In this document: positions 53,818 through 63,000 of the stretch, one piece after another
How the letters are laid out: each line of letters begins with the position of its first letter
Position numbering within the stretch: position 1 is the stretch's first letter
The notes under the pieces: model-generated
What the model was told of the DNA's origin: nothing
Databases searched by the model: none
What the model saw: the letters and a program-made list of their open reading frames with translations, nothing else
Translations under genes and position numbers: made by a program
Assembly (NCBI GenBank): GCA_907163375.1
Contig: CAJQUW010007294.1
Span: 1-64,000, forward strand
Origin: Prostheceraeus crozeri
Taxonomy: Eukaryota > Platyhelminthes > Polycladida > Euryleptidae
Reading direction: 5' to 3'
Length of the DNA stretch: 64,000 bases

Positions 53818-55152
53818 TTAACCTATCCTAACCATCTTTCCATTAAGAATTTCAATAGAATATTTTGCATCTTCTAGCAATAAACCATAAGCCATCAATG
53901 AAGTTGTGGAATCTTTCTTTTCAATATTAATTGTTACATCACAACCATTTTTAATAATATCTTCTGATTGTGCACTTAAATCGAAGCAGAAAATTGGATA
54001 TAAATGTCTCCAATCTCCAGGAGTTAATTGTGGTTCAACTCCAAATTCTATACAAAGATTTCGATAAGAATCATATCCTTCCATAAATTGATTATTGGTA
54101 TCATCGAATCTTAATGGATCAATTGGATAACGGGTTTGATTTAATGAAACTTGTAAACTTCGAATTGTATTAATATGGAAGATATTATTGTTCTTATCAA
54201 AACTTGGAGAATTATTTCTTTGAAATGTTAGTAATAAATATCTTGGAGTATTCGCAGTTCTAGTAAAATGCCAGTTAAATCTTTGTTCGGAAAAAGTTAC
54301 TGAACTAGCAGTTCTCTTTAGAAAATTAACTGGAATTGGTTTGTTAGTATTTAATCTTTTTGCAATAGCTGTTTCAACCTCTAAACTAGGAGTAATATGC
54401 TTAATCCACCATTCAAGTCTATCAATTTTTAAATATGCTTTTTTCCCAGTCTTACCAAAAAAGATTAATTCATTATTTGCTGTACGATGAATTATTAATT
54501 TAAATTTTAATTGATATGATATTTTATCATAATCTAAATATCCGAATAATGGAGACAATGACCAATTTACTGTCTGTTTACTTTTTTTGTTAAATTCACG
54601 TCTTTCTTTATATGCTTCATTATTTGTTTTATTTAAATGTTTTGCAATATTTTCTACATCTTTCGCAATTCCTGCTGCATCTGTTCCAGCGTGAGTTAAA
54701 TCATCAATAATTATACCATCATTAGTATCAGGAAACCAACCTTCGATTTCATGCTTTTTATTATTTTCACCAATTGTTATAAATCTAAGCATTGTATCAA
54801 TTACACCTGGAGAATCACTTATTGTTTCTATATTTTGAGTTGCAACATCTAAACGCATTTGTGTAAATAAACTTGGGAAAAAATTATTCTCTAGTGTAAT
54901 ATTATCGGTATCTGGTAATGGTGTTGTAAAATTAGCATCACTATATAAAGAATATTCGCAGTGTAAAAATGAATCAGGTAAATATAAATAACTCTGCTGA
55001 TTATCAACTTCAAAGATTAAATCTCCTCCAGTGTTTACTCTACTGGAAGATCCGGGATTCATAGCAATTCTTATATAGTCATTCTTTTTTTGATTGTAAC
55101 TGGTGAACGGGGGATCATCTAATCTAAATTTATTTTCGATAAGCGAAGACAT
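53818..55152 (-). CDS. Major capsid protein (double jelly roll)
   Basis: 444 residues, start MSSLIENKFRLDDPPFTSYN in the CTTATAAAAATG context. Matches the Polinton major capsid family by its order of features. An N-terminal strand region has GGDLIFEVDNQQSYLYLPDS, the middle has LSPLFGYLDYDKISYQLKFK, and the C-terminal jelly roll has LYPIFCFDLSAQSEDI and LMAYGLLLEDAKYSIEI. Capsomers of this family build icosahedral shells; invertebrate homologues are often labelled F54H12.2-like. The gene looks whole. An upstream motif, CAAAAAGTCAAAT, is shared with the next gene (ending 55268). Confidence 0.85.
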   Translation of the reverse strand: MSSLIENKFRLDDPPFTSYNQKKNDYIRIAMNPGSSSRVNTGGDLIFEVDNQQSYLYLPDSFLHCEYSLYSDANFTTPLPDTDNITLENNFFPSLFTQMRLDVATQNIETISDSPGVIDTMLRFITIGENNKKHEIEGWFPDTNDGIIIDDLTHAGTDAAGIAKDVENIAKHLNKTNNEAYKERREFNKKSKQTVNWSLSPLFGYLDYDKISYQLKFKLIIHRTANNELIFFGKTGKKAYLKIDRLEWWIKHITPSLEVETAIAKRLNTNKPIPVNFLKRTASSVTFSEQRFNWHFTRTANTPRYLLLTFQRNNSPSFDKNNNIFHINTIRSLQVSLNQTRYPIDPLRFDDTNNQFMEGYDSYRNLCIEFGVEPQLTPGDWRHLYPIFCFDLSAQSEDIIKNGCDVTINIEKKDSTTSLMAYGLLLEDAKYSIEILNGKMVRIG

Positions 55153-55161
55153 TTTTATAAG

Positions 55162-55179
55162 AAATAATTTGACTTTTTG
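55162..55179 (-). promoter_or_regulatory. Shared upstream motif, capsid gene
   Basis: CAAAAAGTCAAATTATT about 10 to 27 bases before the start codon. The same motif with one inserted T stands at 55762-55779, at the same distance before the 161-aa gene. Confidence 0.5.
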
Positions 55180-55204
55180 TTTTTCTCACAGATAGAAAAA
55201 AAAT

Positions 55205-55279
55205 TTTTATTAAATATAATTTTAGAATTTTACTAAATATAATTTTAGAATTTTACTAAATATAATTTTAGAATTTTGC
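55205..55279. repeat. Tandem repeat of about 26 bp, three copies
   Basis: TACTAAATATAATTTTAGAA units between the capsid gene promoter and the end of the 161-aa gene. Confidence 0.8.
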
Positions 55280-55753
55280 TAGACCAGCTCCGCTACAGCT
55301 TTGCTGGTTAGACCGAAGGTTGCTGCTCACGCCATTACCTCTTATTTCTTCAATTGTTTTTTCATTATGTTTACTATCACCATCCACAGCTATGTTAGCA
55401 ATTTTGTTCTTTGTTTCATCTGAAAGTTTTTTTAATTTCTTTAGTTCTTCAGAATCATTCTTGATTTTACGAATAGCTTCTAGTTGTTTTAATTCGTTTT
55501 GTGATTTAACAGCATTTGATATTGCACTAGCTGTACTACCTATATCAGCTGCTCCTTTTGCAGCAGATGTAATCAAATCTTTATCATTTTTAATTAAGTT
55601 AACGATACTACCAATACCAGAAAAGATGCCATCCCCTTCTTTTTGAACGGTTTCTCTATTATCATAATGATAAACAGGATTCATACGTGGTTCATGAGAA
55701 ATTTTTTGATTTGAAGCAAAATGTTTAAGATTGTGTTTATAAATTATAGGCAT
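55268..55753 (-). CDS. Second minor virion-like protein, 161 aa
   Basis: Starts MPIIYKHNLKHFASNQKISH. GDGIFSGIGSIVNLIKND and ITSAAKGAADIGSTASAISN (about residues 41-82) form a Gly/Ala-rich amphipathic region. A charged coiled-coil-like stretch (ELKKLKKLSDETKNKIANI) follows. The layout resembles adenovirus pVI-type minor capsid proteins, but similarity is only of type. The C-terminal SNQQSCSGAGLAKF is encoded by a GC-rich hairpin block (55285-55325), an unusual place for the repeat. It lies next to the capsid gene and probably shares its timing of expression (same upstream motif). Confidence 0.6.
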   Translation of the reverse strand: MPIIYKHNLKHFASNQKISHEPRMNPVYHYDNRETVQKEGDGIFSGIGSIVNLIKNDKDLITSAAKGAADIGSTASAISNAVKSQNELKQLEAIRKIKNDSEELKKLKKLSDETKNKIANIAVDGDSKHNEKTIEEIRGNGVSSNLRSNQQSCSGAGLAKF

Positions 55754-55761
55754 TTTTTAGG

Positions 55762-55779
55762 AATAAATTTGACTTTTTG
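55762..55779 (-). promoter_or_regulatory. Shared upstream motif, 161-aa gene
   Basis: CCAAAAAGTCAAATTTATTC before the start codon, paired with the capsid gene motif. Confidence 0.5.
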
Positions 55780-55795
55780 GGAAAAATATAAATAC

Positions 55796-55806
55796 GGGCG
55801 AAGCCC
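55796..55806 (-). terminator. Mini-hairpin after the 57-aa gene
   Basis: GGGC-GAA-GCCC, 38 bases beyond the stop at 55844; the surrounding GAAGCCCTGGAAGACATCTC is the same repeat found inside the pX-like gene. Confidence 0.5.
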
Positions 55807-55843
55807 TGGAAGACATCTCCGATGTCCATTATAAAAAAAATGT

Positions 55844-56017
55844 TTATTTTTTGTTCTTAACTTTTGCAGATTGCGTTTTTGGTTTAACTTTATCAGGAAC
55901 CAAACCTGCATCAATCATTCTTTTTATTCTATGATTTTCTTTCATAATATTTCTTTCTTTTATTAACTCTTCTAATTGTTTAATTCTTTTAAAATTATTA
56001 GCTCTAATTTTATCCAT
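55844..56017 (-). CDS. Small basic protein, 57 aa
   Basis: MDKIRANNFKRIKQLEELIK, then ERNIMKENHRIKRMIDAGLV and a lysine-rich tail ending KVKNKK. The start has the TTTAAAAATG context of the other genes. Helical N-terminus and very basic tail suit a DNA-binding or core-type virion protein, but no family is recognised. It lies in the minus-strand late gene block. Confidence 0.5.
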   Translation of the reverse strand: MDKIRANNFKRIKQLEELIKERNIMKENHRIKRMIDAGLVPDKVKPKTQSAKVKNKK

Positions 56018-56160
56018 TTTTAAAATTATATACTTTTATATACTTTCATATATTTATACTTTTTTATTTTTAAAATTATATTTATATTTTTGTATTTTTT
56101 AAATTATATTTATATTTTTTATAGGTAAAAAATATTTAAATTAATATTTACAATACTCGT

Positions 56161-56283
56161 TTAAGATTTACGTTTGTGAATGGACAACAACTTCGAGATA
56201 ACTTTATTAATTGCCTGTTGCACTTTATCTATTGCGTCAAGCAGCGTGTGATGTACTTTAATTTCTCTTCTATTAACTTGCAT
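56161..56283 (-). CDS. Possible 40-aa protein
   Basis: MQVNRREIKVHHTLLDAIDK and on to LLSIHKRKS. Amphipathic helix with basic ends. Less AT-rich than its surroundings and without the usual TTAAAAATG context, so it may be chance or a relic. Lies just beyond the fibre-like gene. Confidence 0.25.
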   Translation of the reverse strand: MQVNRREIKVHHTLLDAIDKVQQAINKVISKLLSIHKRKS

Positions 56284-56321
56284 TTTCTGCTGATTAATCT
56301 TCAACGCCGTTTTAAGAGCAT

Positions 56322-57047
56322 TTAACTTAATTTAAGAACATCTAATTGTCTTTTAACAGCATCTAACTGTTCTTTATTTTCTTTAGAGTTTTCTTGTAAA
56401 TTTTTCTTTAATTCATTTTCTAAATTGATTTTAAGAGTTTTCATTTTATCAACTTTTTGATTAAGTGAGTTTACTTCATTTATTATTCTATTCATCTTTT
56501 TCATTTGTTGAGTAATTTTAGAACTCAATTCACCAACACTTTTTTGGAATGTAGTTTGTAACTGTTTTAAATTTTTTTTAATTCTTTCAGGTAGTTTTTC
56601 TATTTCATCTTCTAATTGTTCTTTTAACATTTTTATCTGATGTTTATTTTTAATGACTGCAGATTTTAAATTTAAAGAAAGTAATATTAAAATTTTTGAT
56701 TGTTCTGAAATCTTTTTAAAAAGTTTTGCTATATCTGCTTCTAGCTCTCTATCCTTTTTATCAAGTTTTAATAATTTTTCGTTTAATGATTTGTCATTAA
56801 GTTTTAGCAACTTTAATTCATTCATCAGTGGAACCAAAACATTGTTTATATATTTTTCTTTTAATTCATTGATTTGCGTATCAACATATTGTTTATTTGT
56901 TAACTCTGTATTTTGTTGCGGAAGAATAGAAAGATGCAATGGACCAGATAAAACGTCTCCAGTTTTCATAATATAATTTTCTATCTCTATTTCTAATTCA
57001 CGATTATTCGGGATATATGCACCTCCACCAACATTTGGTAACATCAT
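56322..57047 (-). CDS. Fibre-like coiled-coil protein, 241 aa
   Basis: Residues about 30-60 read KTGDVLSGPLHLSILPQQNT followed by ELTNKQYVDTQI. That is the G-D-x-L-x-G-P-L ... K-x-Y-V-D pattern seen in tail or fibre proteins of phages and some Polinton-like viruses. The rest (about 60-241) is long charged helices with heptad-like spacing, probably a trimeric coiled coil. No globular head follows, so the receptor-binding part may be absent or elsewhere. It belongs to the minus-strand structural block. Confidence 0.6.
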   Translation of the reverse strand: MMLPNVGGGAYIPNNRELEIEIENYIMKTGDVLSGPLHLSILPQQNTELTNKQYVDTQINELKEKYINNVLVPLMNELKLLKLNDKSLNEKLLKLDKKDRELEADIAKLFKKISEQSKILILLSLNLKSAVIKNKHQIKMLKEQLEDEIEKLPERIKKNLKQLQTTFQKSVGELSSKITQQMKKMNRIINEVNSLNQKVDKMKTLKINLENELKKNLQENSKENKEQLDAVKRQLDVLKLS

Positions 57048-57135
57048 TTTTAAACAATAAAAATAAAATTTTTTCTGATTATAAAAAATACATAATTTAT
57101 AAAAAATAAAATTTTTCCTAATAAAAATAAAAAAA

Positions 57136-58068
57136 ATGGAAATGACTCAAATTTGTCAAGTTTGCAATATGCGTTTTTTAAATCAAACACTATTATATTC
57201 TCATATGAAAAACACACCATGTGGTATGCATATGAATCAATTACAACCTAATAATATACAACCTAATAATATTCAACCTAATAATATTCAGAATAATATT
57301 CAACCTAATAATAGTATTCAGTATAATAATATTCAATCAGAGCAACCATTACAAAGATTAAAGCATTTATTTATTTCAGATAAAGAACAAAATCTTTATA
57401 CTGCTAGAATAAATACACCTAGGCAAAATACTGCTAGAATCAATACACCTAGGCAAAATACACTTAGGCAAAATACACCTAGGCAAAATAATAATAATTA
57501 TTTAGCACAAAATAATAATGTAGCACAAAATAATCCTTTTGTTCAAAATAATCCTTTTGTTCAAAATAATAATGTAGCACAAAATAATTATATTGATAAA
57601 AATCAATTTGTTGAAAGTAATAACAAAAAAATATGTTCCGGATGTAATAAAAATATAACATCAAAAAATTTTGCACGTCATTTAAAATTATGTGAACAAA
57701 CAGAAGAGGTTAAAAAAGAAAAAAAAGATAAATTAAAAGATCAGTTATGTCGTAATTGTAATAAATATTTTACAAATCAAGGAATTACTAATCATTATAA
57801 TTCTTGTATAAGTTCTACAAGACAATGTACAAGTTGTCAAATTACTAAACCTAAGACAGAGTTTTATGATAGTAAATATCAGTGTAAGGATTGTTTAAAA
57901 GAAAAAGTTAAATGTAGAGGTTGTCAAAAAATTATATTAAAGAAAAATTTTCAGCGACATGTAACACTATGTCCAAAACTTAATCAACATACTAATCAAC
58001 ATAATAATCAACATAATAATAATTTATGTCAAAATAATAATTTATGTCAAAATAATAATTTATATTAG
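57136..58068 (+). CDS. Zinc-finger protein with Asn-rich repeats, 310 aa
   Basis: N-terminal finger ICQVCNMRFLNQTLLYSHMK (C2-H type), then repeats of NNIQP and of NTPRQ/NTARI and a long Asn/Gln-rich linker (about residues 40-160). The C-terminal half has several short zinc-binding units: CSGCNKNITSKNFARHLKLC, CRNCNKYFTNQGITNHYNSC, CTSCQITKPKTEFYDSKYQC and CRGCQKIILKKNFQRHVTLC. The repeated C-x2-C...H-x3-5-C pattern suggests a nucleic-acid-binding protein. Function unknown; it is transcribed away from the structural block and towards the ATPase and PolB. Confidence 0.7.
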   Translation: MEMTQICQVCNMRFLNQTLLYSHMKNTPCGMHMNQLQPNNIQPNNIQPNNIQNNIQPNNSIQYNNIQSEQPLQRLKHLFISDKEQNLYTARINTPRQNTARINTPRQNTLRQNTPRQNNNNYLAQNNNVAQNNPFVQNNPFVQNNNVAQNNYIDKNQFVESNNKKICSGCNKNITSKNFARHLKLCEQTEEVKKEKKDKLKDQLCRNCNKYFTNQGITNHYNSCISSTRQCTSCQITKPKTEFYDSKYQCKDCLKEKVKCRGCQKIILKKNFQRHVTLCPKLNQHTNQHNNQHNNNLCQNNNLCQNNNLY

Positions 58069-58163
58069 TATTTCAACTAAAATAGTTGTATTTCAACTAA
58101 AATAGTTGTATTTCAACTAAAATAGTTGTATTTCAACTAAAATAGTTGTATTTCAACTAAAAT
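58069..58163 (+). terminator. 20-bp tandem repeat of hairpins after the zinc-finger gene
   Basis: TATTTCAACTAAAATAGTTG repeated four times plus a partial copy, starting right at the stop codon. Each unit forms CAACTA-AAA-TAGTTG, a 6-bp stem with an AAA loop. Confidence 0.8.
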
Positions 58164-58224
58164 AATCTTATATATATTAAAATATTATTTTTTATAAAGA
58201 ATAAAATATTATTTTATTAAAATA

Positions 58225-58365
58225 TTCTTAAGCATTCCGGAAGAGAGGAGAGGTTCGGAACATACTTCTTTTGAGTATAGGAACAAAAAGTCCGACACAT
58301 TCCGGAGGTTCTACAGAGGTTAAAAACAATCATAAGAGTGTAAGAATGCGAGTCCGGAATTAAAA
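58225..58365. other. GC-richer island with TCCGGA motifs before the ATPase gene
   Basis: In a strongly AT-rich setting, this stretch repeats ATTCCGGAA, GTTCGGAAC, AGTCCGACA, ATTCCGGAGG and AGTCCGGAAT. Could be a structured RNA leader, a protein-binding cluster or another palindromic repeat. No frame. Confidence 0.4.
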
Positions 58366-58403
58366 AAATAATAATTCCTAAATTTTTATTTTAAAAATAT
58401 TAA

Positions 58404-59954
58404 ATGAATAAAAACGAAAATTTGGAAGATTTATATTCACCGGTTTTAATTAAAAGTGATAAAAGTAATAAAAGTAATAAAAGTAATCTAAGTCGTCATA
58501 AATCTCTTAATGCAATAAACGAAATAATAAATAATTATATGAATAACACTGAGTTTCAAGATACACTAACCCCTCAAGATCCGAATCTCAAAGATATTAA
58601 TAATATTGTAGAAAATCCTATATATAATACTAAATATAATAATAATATAGATAAAAATATATATAATAATATAGATAAAAATATATATAATAATATAGAT
58701 AAAAAATATTTAGAGCCACTACCCCCTAATTCATCTCTTAATAAAAAAATACCACAATCAGATCTTACACGTCTTTGGAATTTTTTAAAATTTCATTGTA
58801 TAAAAATATTGTTAGCATGTATTTTAATATTTTTTATTTATCATCTTGTTATATGTATTGGAAATCAATGGGGTTACTTTCTAACAGAGGAACAAAAAAG
58901 AATAAATTTTTATAACCAAGAAAAAAAATCTTTTAAAGGATGGAAGACTGAGGAGGATAAGATTAAGGATAAAACTAATATTAAAAATATTAAACAAGGT
59001 AAAATGTATCAAGAAAATTTACATTTCATTGTTTACGGTAAAACTGGAAGTGGTAAGACTACGTTTATTAAAAAATATATAAACCAATATTATAAGGACG
59101 AAACAAAAGTACATATTTTTTGTATGCATACTTCTGAATGGCCAACTTTTACAAACGTCTATAATGATAAACAATTAGATGAGTTACAAGATATGGAAAG
59201 TTTTGCTGGTACACCTGAAAATAAATCTTTATTAATTTTAGATGATGTTGCAAGTTTATCAAAACAAAAAAATATGTCAGAAATATTTACAAAAGGAAGA
59301 CATCAAAATATTCAAATAGTTGTATTAGCTCATAAAGCTTGTGATGTAGATAATAAGATTAGAGAAAACATTCAAACATTTTTTACAACTACACAAAATA
59401 ATGCAGCATTCTTTAATGATATTAATAAAAATTATAAAATGAATATGCCTTTATCATATTATACACATCATAAATATGGAATAATACGTGTTGACACCAT
59501 AAGTGGACATATGCAAGTATATGATAAAGATTTAAATATATTAGTAGATACCGAACATGAAATCTATAATAACTCTCAAGATTTTGATATTAGAATGTAT
59601 GCAAATACAAAACATTTATCAAATCAAGTAATAGAACAAATAATTATCTTTTTAGAGTCTGAAGCAAAAGTACCACTAAAAATTATTCCTGATACATTTT
59701 ATTTTTATTTTGATCATTATTTAAATGCAAAATTTGGTATACCAATACCAAAAAGATTACAAGATAATGAAACATTAAACTATTTAAAAATTGCAATAAA
59801 TGATGTTAGAAACGCTTTAAGAAAAGCAACACCAATAATATCTGATGTTAAATCTACATTTTCTGATGCCAAATCTACATTTGTTGAAGCCAAAAAAACT
59901 TTTAATGATATAAAACCATTAATAAATGGTGTAAGTGAAATACTTAATAATTAA
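58404..59954 (+). CDS. Packaging ATPase (FtsK/HerA type) with membrane-anchored N-terminus
   Basis: 516 residues, about twice the usual Polinton ATPase. Walker A is GKTGSGKTT at about 212-220, Walker B LLILDD at about 276-281, and GRHQNIQIVVLAHKACDVDN fits the sensor region of A32-like packaging ATPases. They pump DNA into capsids. The extra N-terminus holds NIDKNIYN repeats (about 81-100) and a hydrophobic segment, CIKILLACILIFFIYHLVIC (about 132-151), which would anchor it in a membrane. The C-terminal end repeats SDVKSTFSDAKSTFVEAKKT, an amphipathic helix array. Stop followed by a hairpin at 59974-59982. Confidence 0.85.
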   Translation: MNKNENLEDLYSPVLIKSDKSNKSNKSNLSRHKSLNAINEIINNYMNNTEFQDTLTPQDPNLKDINNIVENPIYNTKYNNNIDKNIYNNIDKNIYNNIDKKYLEPLPPNSSLNKKIPQSDLTRLWNFLKFHCIKILLACILIFFIYHLVICIGNQWGYFLTEEQKRINFYNQEKKSFKGWKTEEDKIKDKTNIKNIKQGKMYQENLHFIVYGKTGSGKTTFIKKYINQYYKDETKVHIFCMHTSEWPTFTNVYNDKQLDELQDMESFAGTPENKSLLILDDVASLSKQKNMSEIFTKGRHQNIQIVVLAHKACDVDNKIRENIQTFFTTTQNNAAFFNDINKNYKMNMPLSYYTHHKYGIIRVDTISGHMQVYDKDLNILVDTEHEIYNNSQDFDIRMYANTKHLSNQVIEQIIIFLESEAKVPLKIIPDTFYFYFDHYLNAKFGIPIPKRLQDNETLNYLKIAINDVRNALRKATPIISDVKSTFSDAKSTFVEAKKTFNDIKPLINGVSEILNN

Positions 59955-59973
59955 ACAAATTTATCATAATCAA

Positions 59974-60000
59974 ACCGAAGGTCCTAGGGCTTCGCACGAT
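59974..60000 (+). terminator. Hairpin block after the ATPase gene
   Basis: ACC-GAA-GGT (59974-59982) and the related AGGGCTTCGCACG, 20 to 46 bases beyond the stop. Confidence 0.45.
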
Positions 60001-60093
60001 TTTGCAGATATATTAGTATTTTTCCATTATATATATTTAGAATTTTTTTCTCTAAAAAATTAAAACACAAATTTTTTCTTTAAAAAATAAAAA

Positions 60094-63000
60094 ATGAAAA
60101 AATTTTATTGTGTCTTATGTGAAAAAAAATTGCAAACAAAAAGAAGTTATCAATCTCATCTACAAAGTAAAATGCATTTACAAAATGTAGAACGAGTTGA
60201 TGAAGGAAATATATTAAAATTAAATAGTTATAAAAACTATCTAGAAACATTGCCTACTGATATAAAAGTTAAAAAAATGTTTGATGATTATTCACATTCG
60301 GAATATAAAAAAATTTTTAATAGTGAAGATGAAGCCGTAACAGATATAAAATATTTATTTAGCGATACTGATGAATTTAACGAAATAGATGAATTTGATG
60401 AAGCCGTAACAGATATAAAATATTTATTTAATGAATCGGTTGAATTGGTTGAATATAATGAAACCGATAAAACTTTTTCTGATATTCTAACCAACTTTTA
60501 TAATATATTTAAGAAATCTTTCAAGTGTTATATGAATGTAGAAGTACTTTATACAAAAAATGGACCTGATGGAATTCCTGAAGAAATAATACAAGGACAT
60601 TTTACAAATTCGCAAGAAATTCATAATGTAAATGATATACAACCCATATTTGAATCGATGATACTTAAATTAGAAAATTGTATAATTGAAGCCCAGTTAC
60701 GTGAATCTGGTTGGAGATTTGTTAAAATAATATCTAAGAAAATAGTAATTGATAAATATAAAAATAATACTGGTGGTAGTTATGTTCCTTTACCTTTCAG
60801 TTCACCTCAATTAATCAACATAAAAAATGAAGATGATTATTGTTTTCTGTGGAGTATTATAGCACATTTACATCCTGCAAAATATCATAAAGAAAGACTA
60901 AGTCATTACAATAAAGAAGAATACATAAGTGAATTTGATCTTTCTGATGGCTTAGATGAATTTCCATATGATTATAATAGGTTACTAAAGTTTCATAAAA
61001 AGAATAAAAATTTAATAGAAGTAAATGTTTTTGAATTAAATGTGAATTATGTTTCTATTGGTAAAATTACTCCACTTTACTCAGATTCAAAAAAATTTTA
61101 TTTGAATAATAAAAATTTATGCCAATCAGAAATAGTATATAATGATAGAGGAAATTACATGCATCATAATATTTTTTACCAAGGAAATATAATATGTACT
61201 GAAAAATTTGAACTTGTTAAAACACTACCACCAATAATGATTAATCATAATAATTATAAAGGACGTACTGATGATTATAATTACAAATATTCATCTTTAT
61301 CTTCAGAATATCAACAAAAATTAGAAAATTTAAATGAAAGTTTACAAAAATGTAAAATAGATTATCAACAACAAACAAAAATGTTACTACAAGAATATCA
61401 CCATAAATATCAAAATAAGATAGAAACAATTCAAAAATTAAATGAAGAAAATAATAAAAAATTAAATAATAAAGAATTAAATAATGAAGAAAATAAAGAA
61501 TTAAATGAATGTTTAAAAAAATGTCTACAACAATATAAAGAACAATATGATAAAGAATATATTTATCAGCTACAAATATTAAATCAAAATTATTATCAAA
61601 ATACATTTAATCTTACAAAAGAAATTAATGAAACACATGAAATATATAAAGATGAATTTGTAAAATTAGAACAGTCAAAACAACCAGCACAAGCGAATAT
61701 ATTATATTATCAGGGTCATTTTATATTGTGTAAAGATGTTTCTATATTTACAAAAACTTCAGATAATAAAAATTTTCCTTGTCTTCAATGTATGACAAGT
61801 TTTAGAACTTTAGAAGAAATGAATAGACATTTGGAAAATTGTCAACAAAACGAAGCAGTTCAAAATACTTTTCCAAAAGATGATTATTTAGAATATAATA
61901 AATGGTATTTTAAAAATAAAGTACCCTTTACTATTTATTGTGATTTTGAAGCATATAATGTTAATATGACACAAAATCAAACGGAAAGTTCCAGGGCTTC
62001 ACCCGATTCTGAAAATTATAATTCTGAAAATTATAATTCTGAAAATTATAATTCTGAAAAAAGTGCGCCTGGAAAAAGTTCAACTGAACAAAGTAAAGAA
62101 AAATATTTATTTGAACAAAAACCATTATGTTGGGGAATGTACATTCATTCGAATTATCCTGAATTATTTAAATCAGAATATTTACAATACTATGGTGAAG
62201 ACAGTTCAGAAATGTTTACAAAGAAAGTAGAAGAATTACAAGGACGTTTTTCACAATTGCTTGAAACAAATAAACCAATGATACCATTAACGGATGAAGA
62301 AAGAAAAGAATTTTATGATGAAATAAATTGTTATTACTGTGGAAAATGTTTTATAAATAAATATAAAACTGGCAGAGGTAGATATATTGATAAAGTAAAA
62401 GATCATGATCATCTAAATGGATTATATAGAGGTGCAGCACATAATTCTTGTAATCTTAATGCTAACAAATTTAAATATAACTTTGTTCCTTTATATTTCT
62501 ATAATGGTTCTAAATATGATTTCCATCTAGTAATGAAAGATTTATTTTCATCTGAAAAATTACAACAACAAAAAATAAATGTACTATGTAAACAAGAAGA
62601 AGAATATTTTTCAATGCAATTAGGTTGTATTAGAATTTTAGATGCATTTAGATTTTTTACTCCTTATTCATTAGATGTTATGGGAAAAACTTTGAAACCT
62701 GAACAATGTAAAATATTAAATAAATATAATTTAAAACCTTTAAAAGGAATATTTCCGTATGAGTACATAGCCTGCGGCTCACAGTCGAAGACTGATATAA
62801 CTGGAGATAAAACCTGTGGTTCGCAGTCGAAGACTGATTTTGATTCTGTGAATAAAATTATGGAAGAAGAACAACTTCCTCCAATAAATAAATTTAAATC
62901 AACATTAAAACAATCACAATTATCTGAAGAAGATTATGCAGAAGCTGAAAAAAATTGGAGAGAGTTAAATTGTAAAACAATGTATGATTATACAATGAAA

